This document shows, piece after piece, positions 56,982 to 64,000 of a stretch of 64,000 nucleotides of DNA; position 1 is the first letter of the stretch, and each line of letters begins with the position of its first letter. The stretch covers positions 31,062 to 95,061 of the forward strand of contig WVSO01000007.1 in NCBI GenBank assembly GCA_015689745.1, given 5' to 3'. Position numbers and translations under genes: made by a program. Below the pieces are notes generated by a model. That model searched no databases. It was not told the origin of the DNA and saw nothing but the letters and a program-made list of their open reading frames with translations. The DNA is from Rhodobacterales bacterium HKCCSP123. GTDB taxonomy: Bacteria; Pseudomonadota; Alphaproteobacteria; Rhodobacterales; Rhodobacteraceae.

Positions 56982-57683
56982 TCAACTGTTGAGATCGAAC
57001 GCCTTCTGGACCTCCGTCTTGTCGGTCTCGGACCTGGTCTTCGACAAGACGACCGAGCCGCGGCTCAGCACGTAGAAGCGATCCGCCAGGTCGAAGGCGA
57101 AGTCGAAATACTGTTCCACCAGGACGATCGCCATCTCTCCCTCCTCCCTCAGTTGACGGATGACGTTCCCGATGAGCTGGATGATGTTCGGCTGGATCCC
57201 CTCGGTCGGCTCGTCCATCAGCAGGACCCGGGGGCGGGCGATCAGGGCGCGGGCTATGGCGAGTTGCTGCTGCTGTCCCCCCGAAAGGTCGCCCCCGCGG
57301 CGATTCTCCATGTCCTTCAGAACCGGAAAATACTCGAAGACGCGATCGGGGATCGAGCGATCCTCCTTCGGCAGGCATGCGAACCCGGTCTCGAGGTTCT
57401 CCCGCACCGTCAGCAGTGGAAAGATCATGCGCCCCTGCGGCACGTAGCCGACACCCATCTGTGCCAGCCTGTGCGGCGGGAGGACGGGGACATCCAGACC
57501 CTCGAGCGCGAGCGTTCCGCCAGAGCGGGGATGGTTCCCGGAAATCGCCTTCATCAGCGAGGTCTTGCCCACCCCGTTCGTGCCCATCACGCAGGTCACC
57601 TCGCCGCGCTCGGCGCGCATCGAGATGCCGTTGAGGATCTGGCTGCCGCCGTAGTGAAGCGTAAGGTCGCGGGTTTCCAGCAT
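56982..57683 (-). CDS. urtE: Urea ABC transporter ATP-binding protein UrtE
   Basis: 233 residues, LivF-like. Walker A is GTNGVGKTSLM, the signature LSGGQQQQLAIARAL and Walker B VLLMDEPTEGIQPNII, and VGYVPQGRMIFPLLTVRENL is typical of UrtE. The start is the ATG at 57681-57683, one base after the urtD stop. It is the final gene of urtABCDE. Confidence 0.94.
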   Translation of the reverse strand: MLETRDLTLHYGGSQILNGISMRAERGEVTCVMGTNGVGKTSLMKAISGNHPRSGGTLALEGLDVPVLPPHRLAQMGVGYVPQGRMIFPLLTVRENLETGFACLPKEDRSIPDRVFEYFPVLKDMENRRGGDLSGGQQQQLAIARALIARPRVLLMDEPTEGIQPNIIQLIGNVIRQLREEGEMAIVLVEQYFDFAFDLADRFYVLSRGSVVLSKTRSETDKTEVQKAFDLNS

Positions 57684-57684
57684 G

Positions 57685-58425
57685 TCAGCGCCCCAGGTAG
57701 ACTTCGATGACGCGCTCGATGCCCATGACATGCTCGAGCGACCCTTCCGCGATGACCGATCCCTCGTGCAGCACGGTCACGCGGCAGTCGAGCCTGCGCA
57801 CGAATTCCATGTCATGTTCCACGACCACGACCGCGTGCGACTGCGCCAGCCGCTTCAGCAGGTCCGCGGTATGGTTGCGCTCTTCCGTGGTCATGCCGGC
57901 GGCCGGTTCGTCCACCAGGAGAAGCTTCGGGTCCTGCGCCAGCAGCATCCCGATCTCGAGCCATTGTTTCTGGCCGTGGCTCAGGATGCCCGCCTTGCGC
58001 CCGAGGTGGTCCGACAGGCCGATCTCGACCGCGATCTCCTCGATCCGGCCATGGTCCGCGACGGTGACCCGGTCGAACATCGCGCTGAACGGGCCGCGTG
58101 GCTTTTTCAGCGCCACGCGCAGGTTGTCGCGCACGCTCTGGTCCTCGAAGACGGTGGGGCGCTGGAACTTGCGGCCGATCCCCGCGCGGGCGATCTGCGC
58201 CTCGGACATGGACAGGAGGGAATGGCCCATCTCGCCCCAGCGCACGGTTCCCACGTCGGGCCGCGTCTTGCCGGTGACGATGTCCATGAAGGTGGTCTTG
58301 CCGGCCCCGTTCGGGCCGATCACCGCCCGCATTTCCGGCAGGCCGATGGTGAAGCTGAGGTTGTTGATCGCCTTGAACCCGTCGAAGGAGACCGAGACGC
58401 CGTTGACCTCGAGAAGCGTGCTCAT
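57685..58425 (-). CDS. urtD: Urea ABC transporter ATP-binding protein UrtD
   Basis: 246 residues, LivG-like. Walker A is GPNGAGKTTFMD, then SHGQKQWLEIGMLLAQDPKL with the LSHGQ signature, and Walker B LLLVDEPAAGMT. FDGFKAINNLSFTI is typical of UrtD. Its ATG overlaps the urtC stop (ATGA) and urtE follows at once. Confidence 0.94.
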   Translation of the reverse strand: MSTLLEVNGVSVSFDGFKAINNLSFTIGLPEMRAVIGPNGAGKTTFMDIVTGKTRPDVGTVRWGEMGHSLLSMSEAQIARAGIGRKFQRPTVFEDQSVRDNLRVALKKPRGPFSAMFDRVTVADHGRIEEIAVEIGLSDHLGRKAGILSHGQKQWLEIGMLLAQDPKLLLVDEPAAGMTTEERNHTADLLKRLAQSHAVVVVEHDMEFVRRLDCRVTVLHEGSVIAEGSLEHVMGIERVIEVYLGR

Positions 58426-59591
58426 GGGTCCTGCCTCCGCACGACGTAGTCGAAGAGACCCGCCAGCCCCCGCGGCGCGAAGAGCGTCACGAGAACGAAG
58501 CCGAGGCCCAGAAGGACCGGCCACCAGTCGATCCAGCTGATCTCGTAGAAGCCGAGGTCGACATCGGGCGCGCGGCCCGAGGTGAAGAACGTGGACAAGA
58601 GCGAGACGACCGCCGCCCCGATGACCGCGCCGTAAAGCCGCCCGCGCCCGCCGATGGCGACCCAGACGGCAAGGTAGATCGACGCGATGGGCGCGATCTC
58701 GTCGGGGTTGATGATGCCTGCCTGCGGGTAATAGAGCGCGCCCGCGACGCCGCAGATCATGGCCGACAGGGTGAAGACGACCAGCTTGTAGACCTCGACC
58801 GGGTAGCCGAGGAAGCGCACGCGCAATTCGTCGTCGCGGATGCCGCGCACGATGTTGCCGAACTTGCCCGAGACAAGCCACGCCGCGCCGACATAGCCCA
58901 GCCCCAGCGCCAGCGCGGAGGCCCAGAAGAACCAGACCGACAGGCGGTCCTGCCCGATGGCCTCGGCGCCGGGGATGTTCTGGAGCCCCGACAGGCCGTT
59001 GTTGCCGCGCAGGCCGGTGTCGTTCTGGAACAGGTAGAGCGACAGCGCCAGCGTCATCGCCTGTGTCAGGATCGAGAGATAGACCCCCGTCACCCGGCTG
59101 CGGAAGGCGAGCCAGCCGAAGACCAGCGCCAGCACCCCCGGCACGAGAACGACCAGCAGGAGGCTGAGGAACAAACTGTCGGAGACCGCCCACATCCACG
59201 GCCAGTCCTCGGCCCCGACGACCGAGAAGATCTGCAGAGCGGTCGCCTGGCTGACCTCGGCTTCGGTCGGCGGGATCGGGCTTTCGGCAAGGTTCGCGCG
59301 GATCACCGCCTCGGTCCGGGCGGTCATCAGCCACATGCCGATCATGTAGCCGCCCAGCCCGAAGAAGGCGAAATGCCCGAGGCTCAGGATGCCGCAATAG
59401 CCCCAGACCAGGTCCATCGCGAGTGCCGCAAGGCACAGGCAGAGCGTCATGCCCAGCACCTTGGTGAAACTGACCGAGAGCGCGCCCGTGCCATAGGCGG
59501 GCGACAGGAAGGTCACGCCAAGCGCGACAAGCGCGAGGACCGCGATGAAGACCGGGACCGACCGGTTGCGGACGAAGATCGAGTTGCCCAT
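58422..59591 (-). CDS. urtC: Urea ABC transporter permease UrtC
   Basis: 389 residues, LivM-like, about ten helices: DLVWGYCGILSLGHFAFFGLG, RIRDDELRVRFLGYPVEVYK-like loop and YLAVWVAIGGRGRLYGAVIG. A periplasmic insertion (about residues 95-125) is typical of UrtC. It starts four bases after urtB and overlaps urtD. Forms the channel with UrtB. Confidence 0.93.
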   Translation of the reverse strand: MGNSIFVRNRSVPVFIAVLALVALGVTFLSPAYGTGALSVSFTKVLGMTLCLCLAALAMDLVWGYCGILSLGHFAFFGLGGYMIGMWLMTARTEAVIRANLAESPIPPTEAEVSQATALQIFSVVGAEDWPWMWAVSDSLFLSLLLVVLVPGVLALVFGWLAFRSRVTGVYLSILTQAMTLALSLYLFQNDTGLRGNNGLSGLQNIPGAEAIGQDRLSVWFFWASALALGLGYVGAAWLVSGKFGNIVRGIRDDELRVRFLGYPVEVYKLVVFTLSAMICGVAGALYYPQAGIINPDEIAPIASIYLAVWVAIGGRGRLYGAVIGAAVVSLLSTFFTSGRAPDVDLGFYEISWIDWWPVLLGLGFVLVTLFAPRGLAGLFDYVVRRQDP

Positions 59592-59595
59592 CCCC

Positions 59596-61569
59596 TCAAT
59601 CCCCCGCCGCTCGGCCGCGCAGCGCGATGATGCCGCGCGGACGGAACTGGATGAACAGGATCACGAAAAGGATCATGTAGGTCTGGGCTGCCAGCGTGTT
59701 GGTCGGGTTCAACCACTCGATCGCCTTCTGCAGGCCGCCGATCATCGAGGCGCCCACCAGCGTGCCGAAGATGTTGCCGACGCCGCCGACGACGACGGTC
59801 ATGAAGCTTTGGACGATGTAGTTGGAGCCCATGTCGGGCACGACTTGCGCGAAAAGCCCGATGGCGACGCCCGCGATCCCGGCAATGCCGGAGCCAAGGC
59901 CGAAGGTCAGCATGTTGATCCGGTCGGGGTTGATGCCCATCGACGCGGCCATGGCGGGGTTTTGCGTGACCGCCCGCACCTCGAGGCCCAGCCGGGTGCG
60001 GTTCAGGATCAGCCAGAGCACCACGAAGAACAGCACGGCGAGAATGAAGATCGCCACGCGGACCGAACCGATCGACACCACGTCGTTGAAGGTGACCGAA
60101 CCGGCCAGCCAGTCGGGCGGCGTCAGCGGCTGGGTCAACGCGCCGAAGACCAGCCGCACGATCTGCTGCAACGCGATGGAGATGCCGAAGGTCGCCAGCA
60201 AGGTCTCGAGCGGGCGGTGATAGAGCCACCGGATGACAAGCCGCTCCATCGCGACGCCCGCCATGAAGGTCACGACGAAGGCGAGCGGAATGGCGATGGC
60301 AAGCGACGCGGTCTCGTTCGGCACAAGGCTTTGCACGACATAGCCGGTATAGGCGCCGATCATGATGAACTCGCCATGGGCCATGTTGATGACCCCCATC
60401 ACCCCGAAGGTGATGGCAAGGCCGATGGCCGCAAGGAAATAGATCGAGGCCAGCGAGATACCGTCGAGCGACAGGTCGAGGAAGCGGTAGAAGCCGACCC
60501 GCGTCTCGATCCCGTCCAGCGTTTCCCGCGCGGCGGTGGTCACGGCGGCGCTGTCTTCGAGATACCGCTCGAAGAAGACGAAGGCGCCAAGGCTCTCGGA
60601 GACATCGGCCTCGCTCGGCGCGGGCGGGGCGATCCCTGCCGCAACCAGCGCGCCATAGGCGCGGCCGCGGGCCTCCTCCGTGTTCAGCTCGGCGACGGGA
60701 ATGCCCCCGACGGCTCCGTCCACGATGTTCCCCGCCAGGACCGACAGGATGTCGGAGCGTCCGACCCGCGGGGGGGCGAGCCCCTCGTCGACCAGCATCG
60801 CGTAGGCGGCCTCGCGGCTCAGCGCATCGGACCCGGGCCGCAGTTCGCGGGCGATGTTCGCGCCTTCCGGCAGCGTCTCGGCGAATTCGAGCGTCGTGGC
60901 GAGCAGGGGGTTGAGCGTCGCGCGCGCCGTCAGGCTGATGTTCCCCCCAAGGCTCCGGATGGCATCGACGCGTGGGGCATCCTCGTCAGAGAAGGCGATC
61001 ACGAGCGCGGGCAGGAGAAGCTCGATCCGCTCGCGGACGTCGGGGTCGGTCTCGGTCGCGAGAAGGCCCTGCAGAATGCCGAGGTGGCTTTCCTCGGGGT
61101 CGCTTTCGATCGAGTCGAGCGCGGCCATGCGGCGGGCCGGGTCCTCGGACGCAAGCTGGAACTGGACGCGCGTCGCGGCAATCACGCCCTGCACGCCGCG
61201 ATTGGGCCTGAGCTGCGTCACCTCGCGGCTTCCGGCCGTGCCAAGCACCTCTCCACTGGTGATGTCGATCAATGTAAGCGGGTCGGACTCGGGATCTTCC
61301 ACATACACGAACAGCCCGTCGCTGTTCCGTTGGAAGACCTCGCGGGCCTGCCAGGTGGCCAGGAATTCGGGCACTTCGGGGAGCTGGCTCGCCACCAGGA
61401 TGTCCAGCACCTCCTGCACCGTCCTGCGGGAGGCATCCGCGACCAGTTCGGCATTGTCCTGCAGGATCGCCTGAAGGTCGGGTTCGCCTGCCTCCTGCGC
61501 ATGCGCAGCCAGTGGCGCGGAGATGGCCAGAACGACGCCGACGACTGCGGCGAGAACGGAACGTGTCAT
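59596..61569 (-). CDS. urtB: Urea ABC transporter permease UrtB with a long N-terminal periplasmic domain
   Basis: 657 residues. A signal peptide (MTRSVLAAVVGVVLAISAPL, cleavage near HAQ) and about 330 residues of periplasmic, partly HEAT-like helices precede the LivH-like membrane part (LASIYFLAAIGLAITFGVMG, MAHGEFIMIGAY, VRAVTQNPAMAASMGIN). N-terminal extensions are known in UrtB and set it apart from LivH. It lies between urtA (64 bases) and urtC (four bases). Confidence 0.93.
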   Translation of the reverse strand: MTRSVLAAVVGVVLAISAPLAAHAQEAGEPDLQAILQDNAELVADASRRTVQEVLDILVASQLPEVPEFLATWQAREVFQRNSDGLFVYVEDPESDPLTLIDITSGEVLGTAGSREVTQLRPNRGVQGVIAATRVQFQLASEDPARRMAALDSIESDPEESHLGILQGLLATETDPDVRERIELLLPALVIAFSDEDAPRVDAIRSLGGNISLTARATLNPLLATTLEFAETLPEGANIARELRPGSDALSREAAYAMLVDEGLAPPRVGRSDILSVLAGNIVDGAVGGIPVAELNTEEARGRAYGALVAAGIAPPAPSEADVSESLGAFVFFERYLEDSAAVTTAARETLDGIETRVGFYRFLDLSLDGISLASIYFLAAIGLAITFGVMGVINMAHGEFIMIGAYTGYVVQSLVPNETASLAIAIPLAFVVTFMAGVAMERLVIRWLYHRPLETLLATFGISIALQQIVRLVFGALTQPLTPPDWLAGSVTFNDVVSIGSVRVAIFILAVLFFVVLWLILNRTRLGLEVRAVTQNPAMAASMGINPDRINMLTFGLGSGIAGIAGVAIGLFAQVVPDMGSNYIVQSFMTVVVGGVGNIFGTLVGASMIGGLQKAIEWLNPTNTLAAQTYMILFVILFIQFRPRGIIALRGRAAGD

Positions 61570-61633
61570 GCTGTGTGCTGCCCCGGGGCGGCGACAGGCG
61601 GACATGGGTCCGCCCGTCGCTCTGTTGGTTTGT

Positions 61634-62899
61634 TCAGTAGTTCGACTGAAGCTGGACGCAGGTCTCGGTCTCGGTGTTGTACATGCCGCAGCCGAGGCCG
61701 GGCCAGTCCGACACGAGAACGGCCGATTCCGGGAGGTAGTCCGTCCATGCATCGCCCGGCACCGGATCGGTCTGGCTGATGATGTCGAACTGCCCGTCCG
61801 CACGGATCTCGCCGATCAGGACAGGCTTGGTCAGGTGGTGGTTGGGCAGCATCTCGGCCATCCCGCCGGTGAGGTTCGGCACCTGCAACCCGTACATCGC
61901 GGCGCGCACGGCGTCGGGCTCGGTCGTGCCGGCGGCCTCGACGGCCTGCACCCACATGTTGAAGCCGATGTAATGCGCTTCCATCGGGTCATTGGTCACG
62001 CGGGTCGGATCGCCGGTGAATTCATGCCAGGCGGCGATGAAGGCCTCGTTCTCGGGCGTGTCGGCCGACATGAAGTAGTTCCACGCCGCCAGGTGCCCCA
62101 CGAGCGGCTCGGTGTCGAGACCCGACAGCTCTTCCTCGCCCACGGAGAAGGCGACGACGGGAATGTCGTCGGCGGTCACGCCCTGTGCGATCAGCTCGTT
62201 GTAGAAGCCCACGTTCGCGTCACCGTTGATCGTCGAGATCACGCCGACCTGCGCACCCGTCTCGCCAAGCGCCACGACGTCGGCAACGATGGACGACCAG
62301 TCGGAATGCCCGAAGGGCGTGTAGTTGACGAAGATGTTCTCCTGCGGGATGCCCGAATCGAGCAGGTACTGCTCGAGGATGCGGTTGGTCGTCCGCGGGT
62401 AGACGTAGTCGGTCCCCAGGAGCGCGAAGGACTCGACGCCCAGTTCCTCGAGGAAGTAGTCCACGGCCGGGATCGCCTGCTGGTTCGGCGCCGCGCCGGT
62501 ATAGAACACGTTGAGCGAGCTTTCCTCGCCCTCGTACTGGACCGGGTAGAAGACGATGCCGCCCAGTTCCTCGACCACGGGCAGGATGGCCTTCCGGCTG
62601 GTGGAGGTCCAGCAGCAGAAGATCACGTCGACCTCTTCGACCGTCAGAAGCTCGCGCGTCCGCTCGGCGAAGGTCGGCCAGTCCGATGCGCCATCGACGA
62701 CGACCGGCACCAGCTGTTCGCCGAGCAACCCGCCGGCGGCGTTCTGTTGCTCGATGAGCATCAGCATCACGTCGCGCAGCGTCGTTTCCGAAATCGCCAT
62801 CGTTCCGGTGGTCGAGTGCAGCACCCCGACCCTGATTTCGGCCTTGGCAGCCGTCACGGACAGCGCCGCGACCGCGCTGGCGAGAAGCAGTTTTTTCAT
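61634..62899 (-). CDS. urtA: Urea ABC transporter substrate-binding protein UrtA
   Basis: 421 residues. A Sec signal peptide (MKKLLLASAVAALSVTAAKA) leads to the LivJ/AmiC-type body: RVGVLHSTTGTMAISETTLR, VEVIFCCWTSTSRKA-like stretch and FYPVQYEGEESSLNVFYTGA, which are typical of UrtA. It binds urea in the periplasm. First gene of the urt operon, divergent from a LysR regulator, with two dyads in the gap. Start ATG 62897-62899. Confidence 0.95.
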   Translation of the reverse strand: MKKLLLASAVAALSVTAAKAEIRVGVLHSTTGTMAISETTLRDVMLMLIEQQNAAGGLLGEQLVPVVVDGASDWPTFAERTRELLTVEEVDVIFCCWTSTSRKAILPVVEELGGIVFYPVQYEGEESSLNVFYTGAAPNQQAIPAVDYFLEELGVESFALLGTDYVYPRTTNRILEQYLLDSGIPQENIFVNYTPFGHSDWSSIVADVVALGETGAQVGVISTINGDANVGFYNELIAQGVTADDIPVVAFSVGEEELSGLDTEPLVGHLAAWNYFMSADTPENEAFIAAWHEFTGDPTRVTNDPMEAHYIGFNMWVQAVEAAGTTEPDAVRAAMYGLQVPNLTGGMAEMLPNHHLTKPVLIGEIRADGQFDIISQTDPVPGDAWTDYLPESAVLVSDWPGLGCGMYNTETETCVQLQSNY

Positions 62900-62921
62900 G
62901 AGAATCCCCTTGGCAGTCTCA

Positions 62922-62934
62922 GTGCATTTTGCAC
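62922..62934. promoter_or_regulatory. Dyad 1 in the urtA/LysR gap
   Basis: GTGCA-TTT-TGCAC, a 13-base perfect dyad 23 bases upstream of the urtA start codon. It shares GTGCA/TGCAC arms with the second dyad, so the same protein may bind both. Confidence 0.55.
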
Positions 62935-62992
62935 GTGCAGAAAAACCAAATCCGATTGACGTGCTGTTGTCTGCCGTTAGTTTTGCCCCGAC

Positions 62993-63013
62993 GTGGTGCA
63001 AATTTTGCACCAC
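62993..63013. promoter_or_regulatory. Dyad 2 in the urtA/LysR gap
   Basis: GTGGTGCAAA-T-TTTGCACCAC, a 21-base perfect palindrome 14 bases before the LysR ATG. Its position over the start region suggests autorepression, with dyad 1 controlling urtA. Confidence 0.65.
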
Positions 63014-63027
63014 CCTCGGACCGGCAG

Positions 63028-63906
63028 ATGAAGCACCTGAAAATCTATCATGCAATCAAGATGATCCGTCGGCACGGGTCGATCCGGAAGGCGGCCGAGC
63101 TGCTGGCAGTCTCTCCTTCTGCGCTCAACCGCTCCATCCAGGGGTTCGAGGATGCGATCGGCGCCCGCATCTTCGACCGCGTGCCTTCAGGCGTCCGGCT
63201 GACCTCCGCCGGAGAACTCCTGGTCGATGTCGTCGAGCGGCATCTCGTCGAATTCGAGGACCTGCAGCGGCAGTTCGGCCTTCTCCGGGATGGGCAGATG
63301 GGCCGGTTGCGGATCGGCTTCAGCGCAGACATCGCCGCCGGCCTCCCGCTTCTTGCCATCCAGGATCTCGAGGACGACATGCCGGGCGTATCCGCGGACG
63401 TCGTGAGCGGTGACGCGATGCAGCTTCTTCTGCGCCGCGAACTCGACCTCGCCATCGTCACCAACCCGGAAACGGACCGGTCGGTGGAGGTCCTGGCCTC
63501 CCAGACCGTGCCGCTCCTGGCCTGCGCAACCCCGGAATGGGCCGACGCCGCGGGCGAGCGGGTCGGATTGTGGGACCTCGTGCGCCAGCGTCTCGTGCTG
63601 CCGCCCGAACAGACGGGCGCGCGCACGGTGATCAGCCATGCCCTGCGGCGCCACGCGCTCGAGGAAGGCGCCACGACAAGCGTTGCCGCGTCCCAGCTTG
63701 CACCCGCCATGGCACGCGGCATGCGGAGCTGCATCTTCCCGGCCACCGTCTTCGCGGGTCCGGATGCGCCGGCGGGCCTGAAGCCGCTGCCGGTGGATGT
63801 TGGATCGGTGCAGATCAGCGTCGTCCGTCACACCGGCATTCCCCTCACCCGGCCGGGCCAGTGCCTTCTGCGCCAGATGGAGCGACGCCTGCACGGCCTG
63901 GCGTGA
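63028..63906 (+). CDS. LysR-family transcriptional regulator, probable urt regulator
   Basis: 292 residues. The N-terminal HTH is GSIRKAAELLAVSPSALNRS followed by FEDAIGARIFDRVPSGVRLT; the effector half begins LRIGFSADIAAGLPLLAIQD. The start is the ATG at 63028, directly after the 21-base palindrome. Its divergent position makes the urea transporter the prime target. Inducer unknown. Confidence 0.88.
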   Translation: MKHLKIYHAIKMIRRHGSIRKAAELLAVSPSALNRSIQGFEDAIGARIFDRVPSGVRLTSAGELLVDVVERHLVEFEDLQRQFGLLRDGQMGRLRIGFSADIAAGLPLLAIQDLEDDMPGVSADVVSGDAMQLLLRRELDLAIVTNPETDRSVEVLASQTVPLLACATPEWADAAGERVGLWDLVRQRLVLPPEQTGARTVISHALRRHALEEGATTSVAASQLAPAMARGMRSCIFPATVFAGPDAPAGLKPLPVDVGSVQISVVRHTGIPLTRPGQCLLRQMERRLHGLA

Positions 63907-63939
63907 CCCGGACCGGCGGGTTCCGGCGCGTGCCCGCCG

Positions 63940-64000
63940 TTACAACTGCGGCGTCAGTCCTGCGGACTGGAGGGCTTCGAGGCGGGCGTAGGCGCCGTCG
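63940..64000 (-). CDS. C terminus of a gene entering from the right, ABC-exporter-like
   Basis: The last 19 codons read DGAYARLEALQSAGLTPQL and a TAA stop at 63940-63942. GxYARLxxLQ closes many ABC exporters of the MsbA/multidrug type. The piece is too short for a firm call. It is convergent with the LysR gene. Confidence 0.4.
   Translation of the reverse strand, partial: DGAYARLEALQSAGLTPQL

Overview
The window is a high-GC (roughly two thirds G+C), gene-dense chromosomal segment. Content and organisation point to an alphaproteobacterium of the Rhodobacterales (Roseobacter/Rhodobacter type): a tandem glycine riboswitch before gcvTHP, a leucine-rich leader peptide before leuA, the mreBCD-mrdA-rodA cluster, the A/T-rich palindromes after leuA, an FeS-type photolyase, Kdo/capsule export genes and a urtABCDE urea transporter. 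Codon third positions are almost all G or C, so nearly every real gene has long antisense shadow ORFs. I saw no insertion sequence, prophage, CRISPR array or rRNA, and one tRNA.

Layout. 0-3.8 kb: glycine cleavage operon gcvT-gcvH-gcvP, read leftward from a riboswitch; gcvP runs off the left edge. 3.9-10.3 kb: single housekeeping genes (gamma-glutamylcyclotransferase-like, gltX, zincin-like protease, Fe(II)/2OG oxygenase, FeS photolyase with an SDR, a GST). 10.35-12.1 kb: leader peptide and leuA. 12.3-18.9 kb: rod-shape and elongasome cluster mreB-mreC-mreD-mrdA-rodA, with a hydroxypyruvate-reductase-like gene behind it. 19-22 kb: SseB-like protein and family-4-like uracil-DNA glycosylase, divergent from an ArsR regulator with a UPF0718/ArsP-like permease. 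22.1-25.4 kb: KpsT-like and KpsE-like capsule exporters and kdsA. 25.4-27.7 kb: BON-MscS channel, tRNA-Gln, and a poorly coding stretch. 27.7-29.5 kb: an uncharacterised polytopic membrane protein.

29.7-36 kb is a cyanate-use locus: an ABC importer (CynA/B/D type), a DUF1348 protein and cyanase, divergent from a PAS-AAA+-Fis regulator whose GAFTGA and Walker B motifs are degenerate. 36.3-39.8 kb: an Old Yellow Enzyme, a citryl-CoA-lyase-like protein, a broken phenylacetate-CoA-ligase-like gene and a VOC-fold protein. 39.85-48.7 kb: one leftward operon, gntR-oppD-oppF-SBP-permease-permease-ggt-DUF1028, that looks like a gamma-glutamyl-compound or peptide uptake and cleavage system. 49-52.4 kb: a lipid-kinase-like gene and a GNAT-MFS-AA_synth operon. 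52.6-54.8 kb: two overlapping regulators that both carry a LuxR-type HTH at the N terminus. 55.1-56.8 kb: a fatty acid desaturase and an LpxL-like acyltransferase without its usual acidic residue. 57-63.9 kb: the urea ABC transporter urtABCDE, divergent from a LysR regulator with two dyads between them. An ABC-exporter-like C terminus enters at the right edge.

Together the right half is rich in nitrogen scavenging (cyanate, urea, possibly gamma-glutamyl peptides) and the left half in central metabolism and envelope building.
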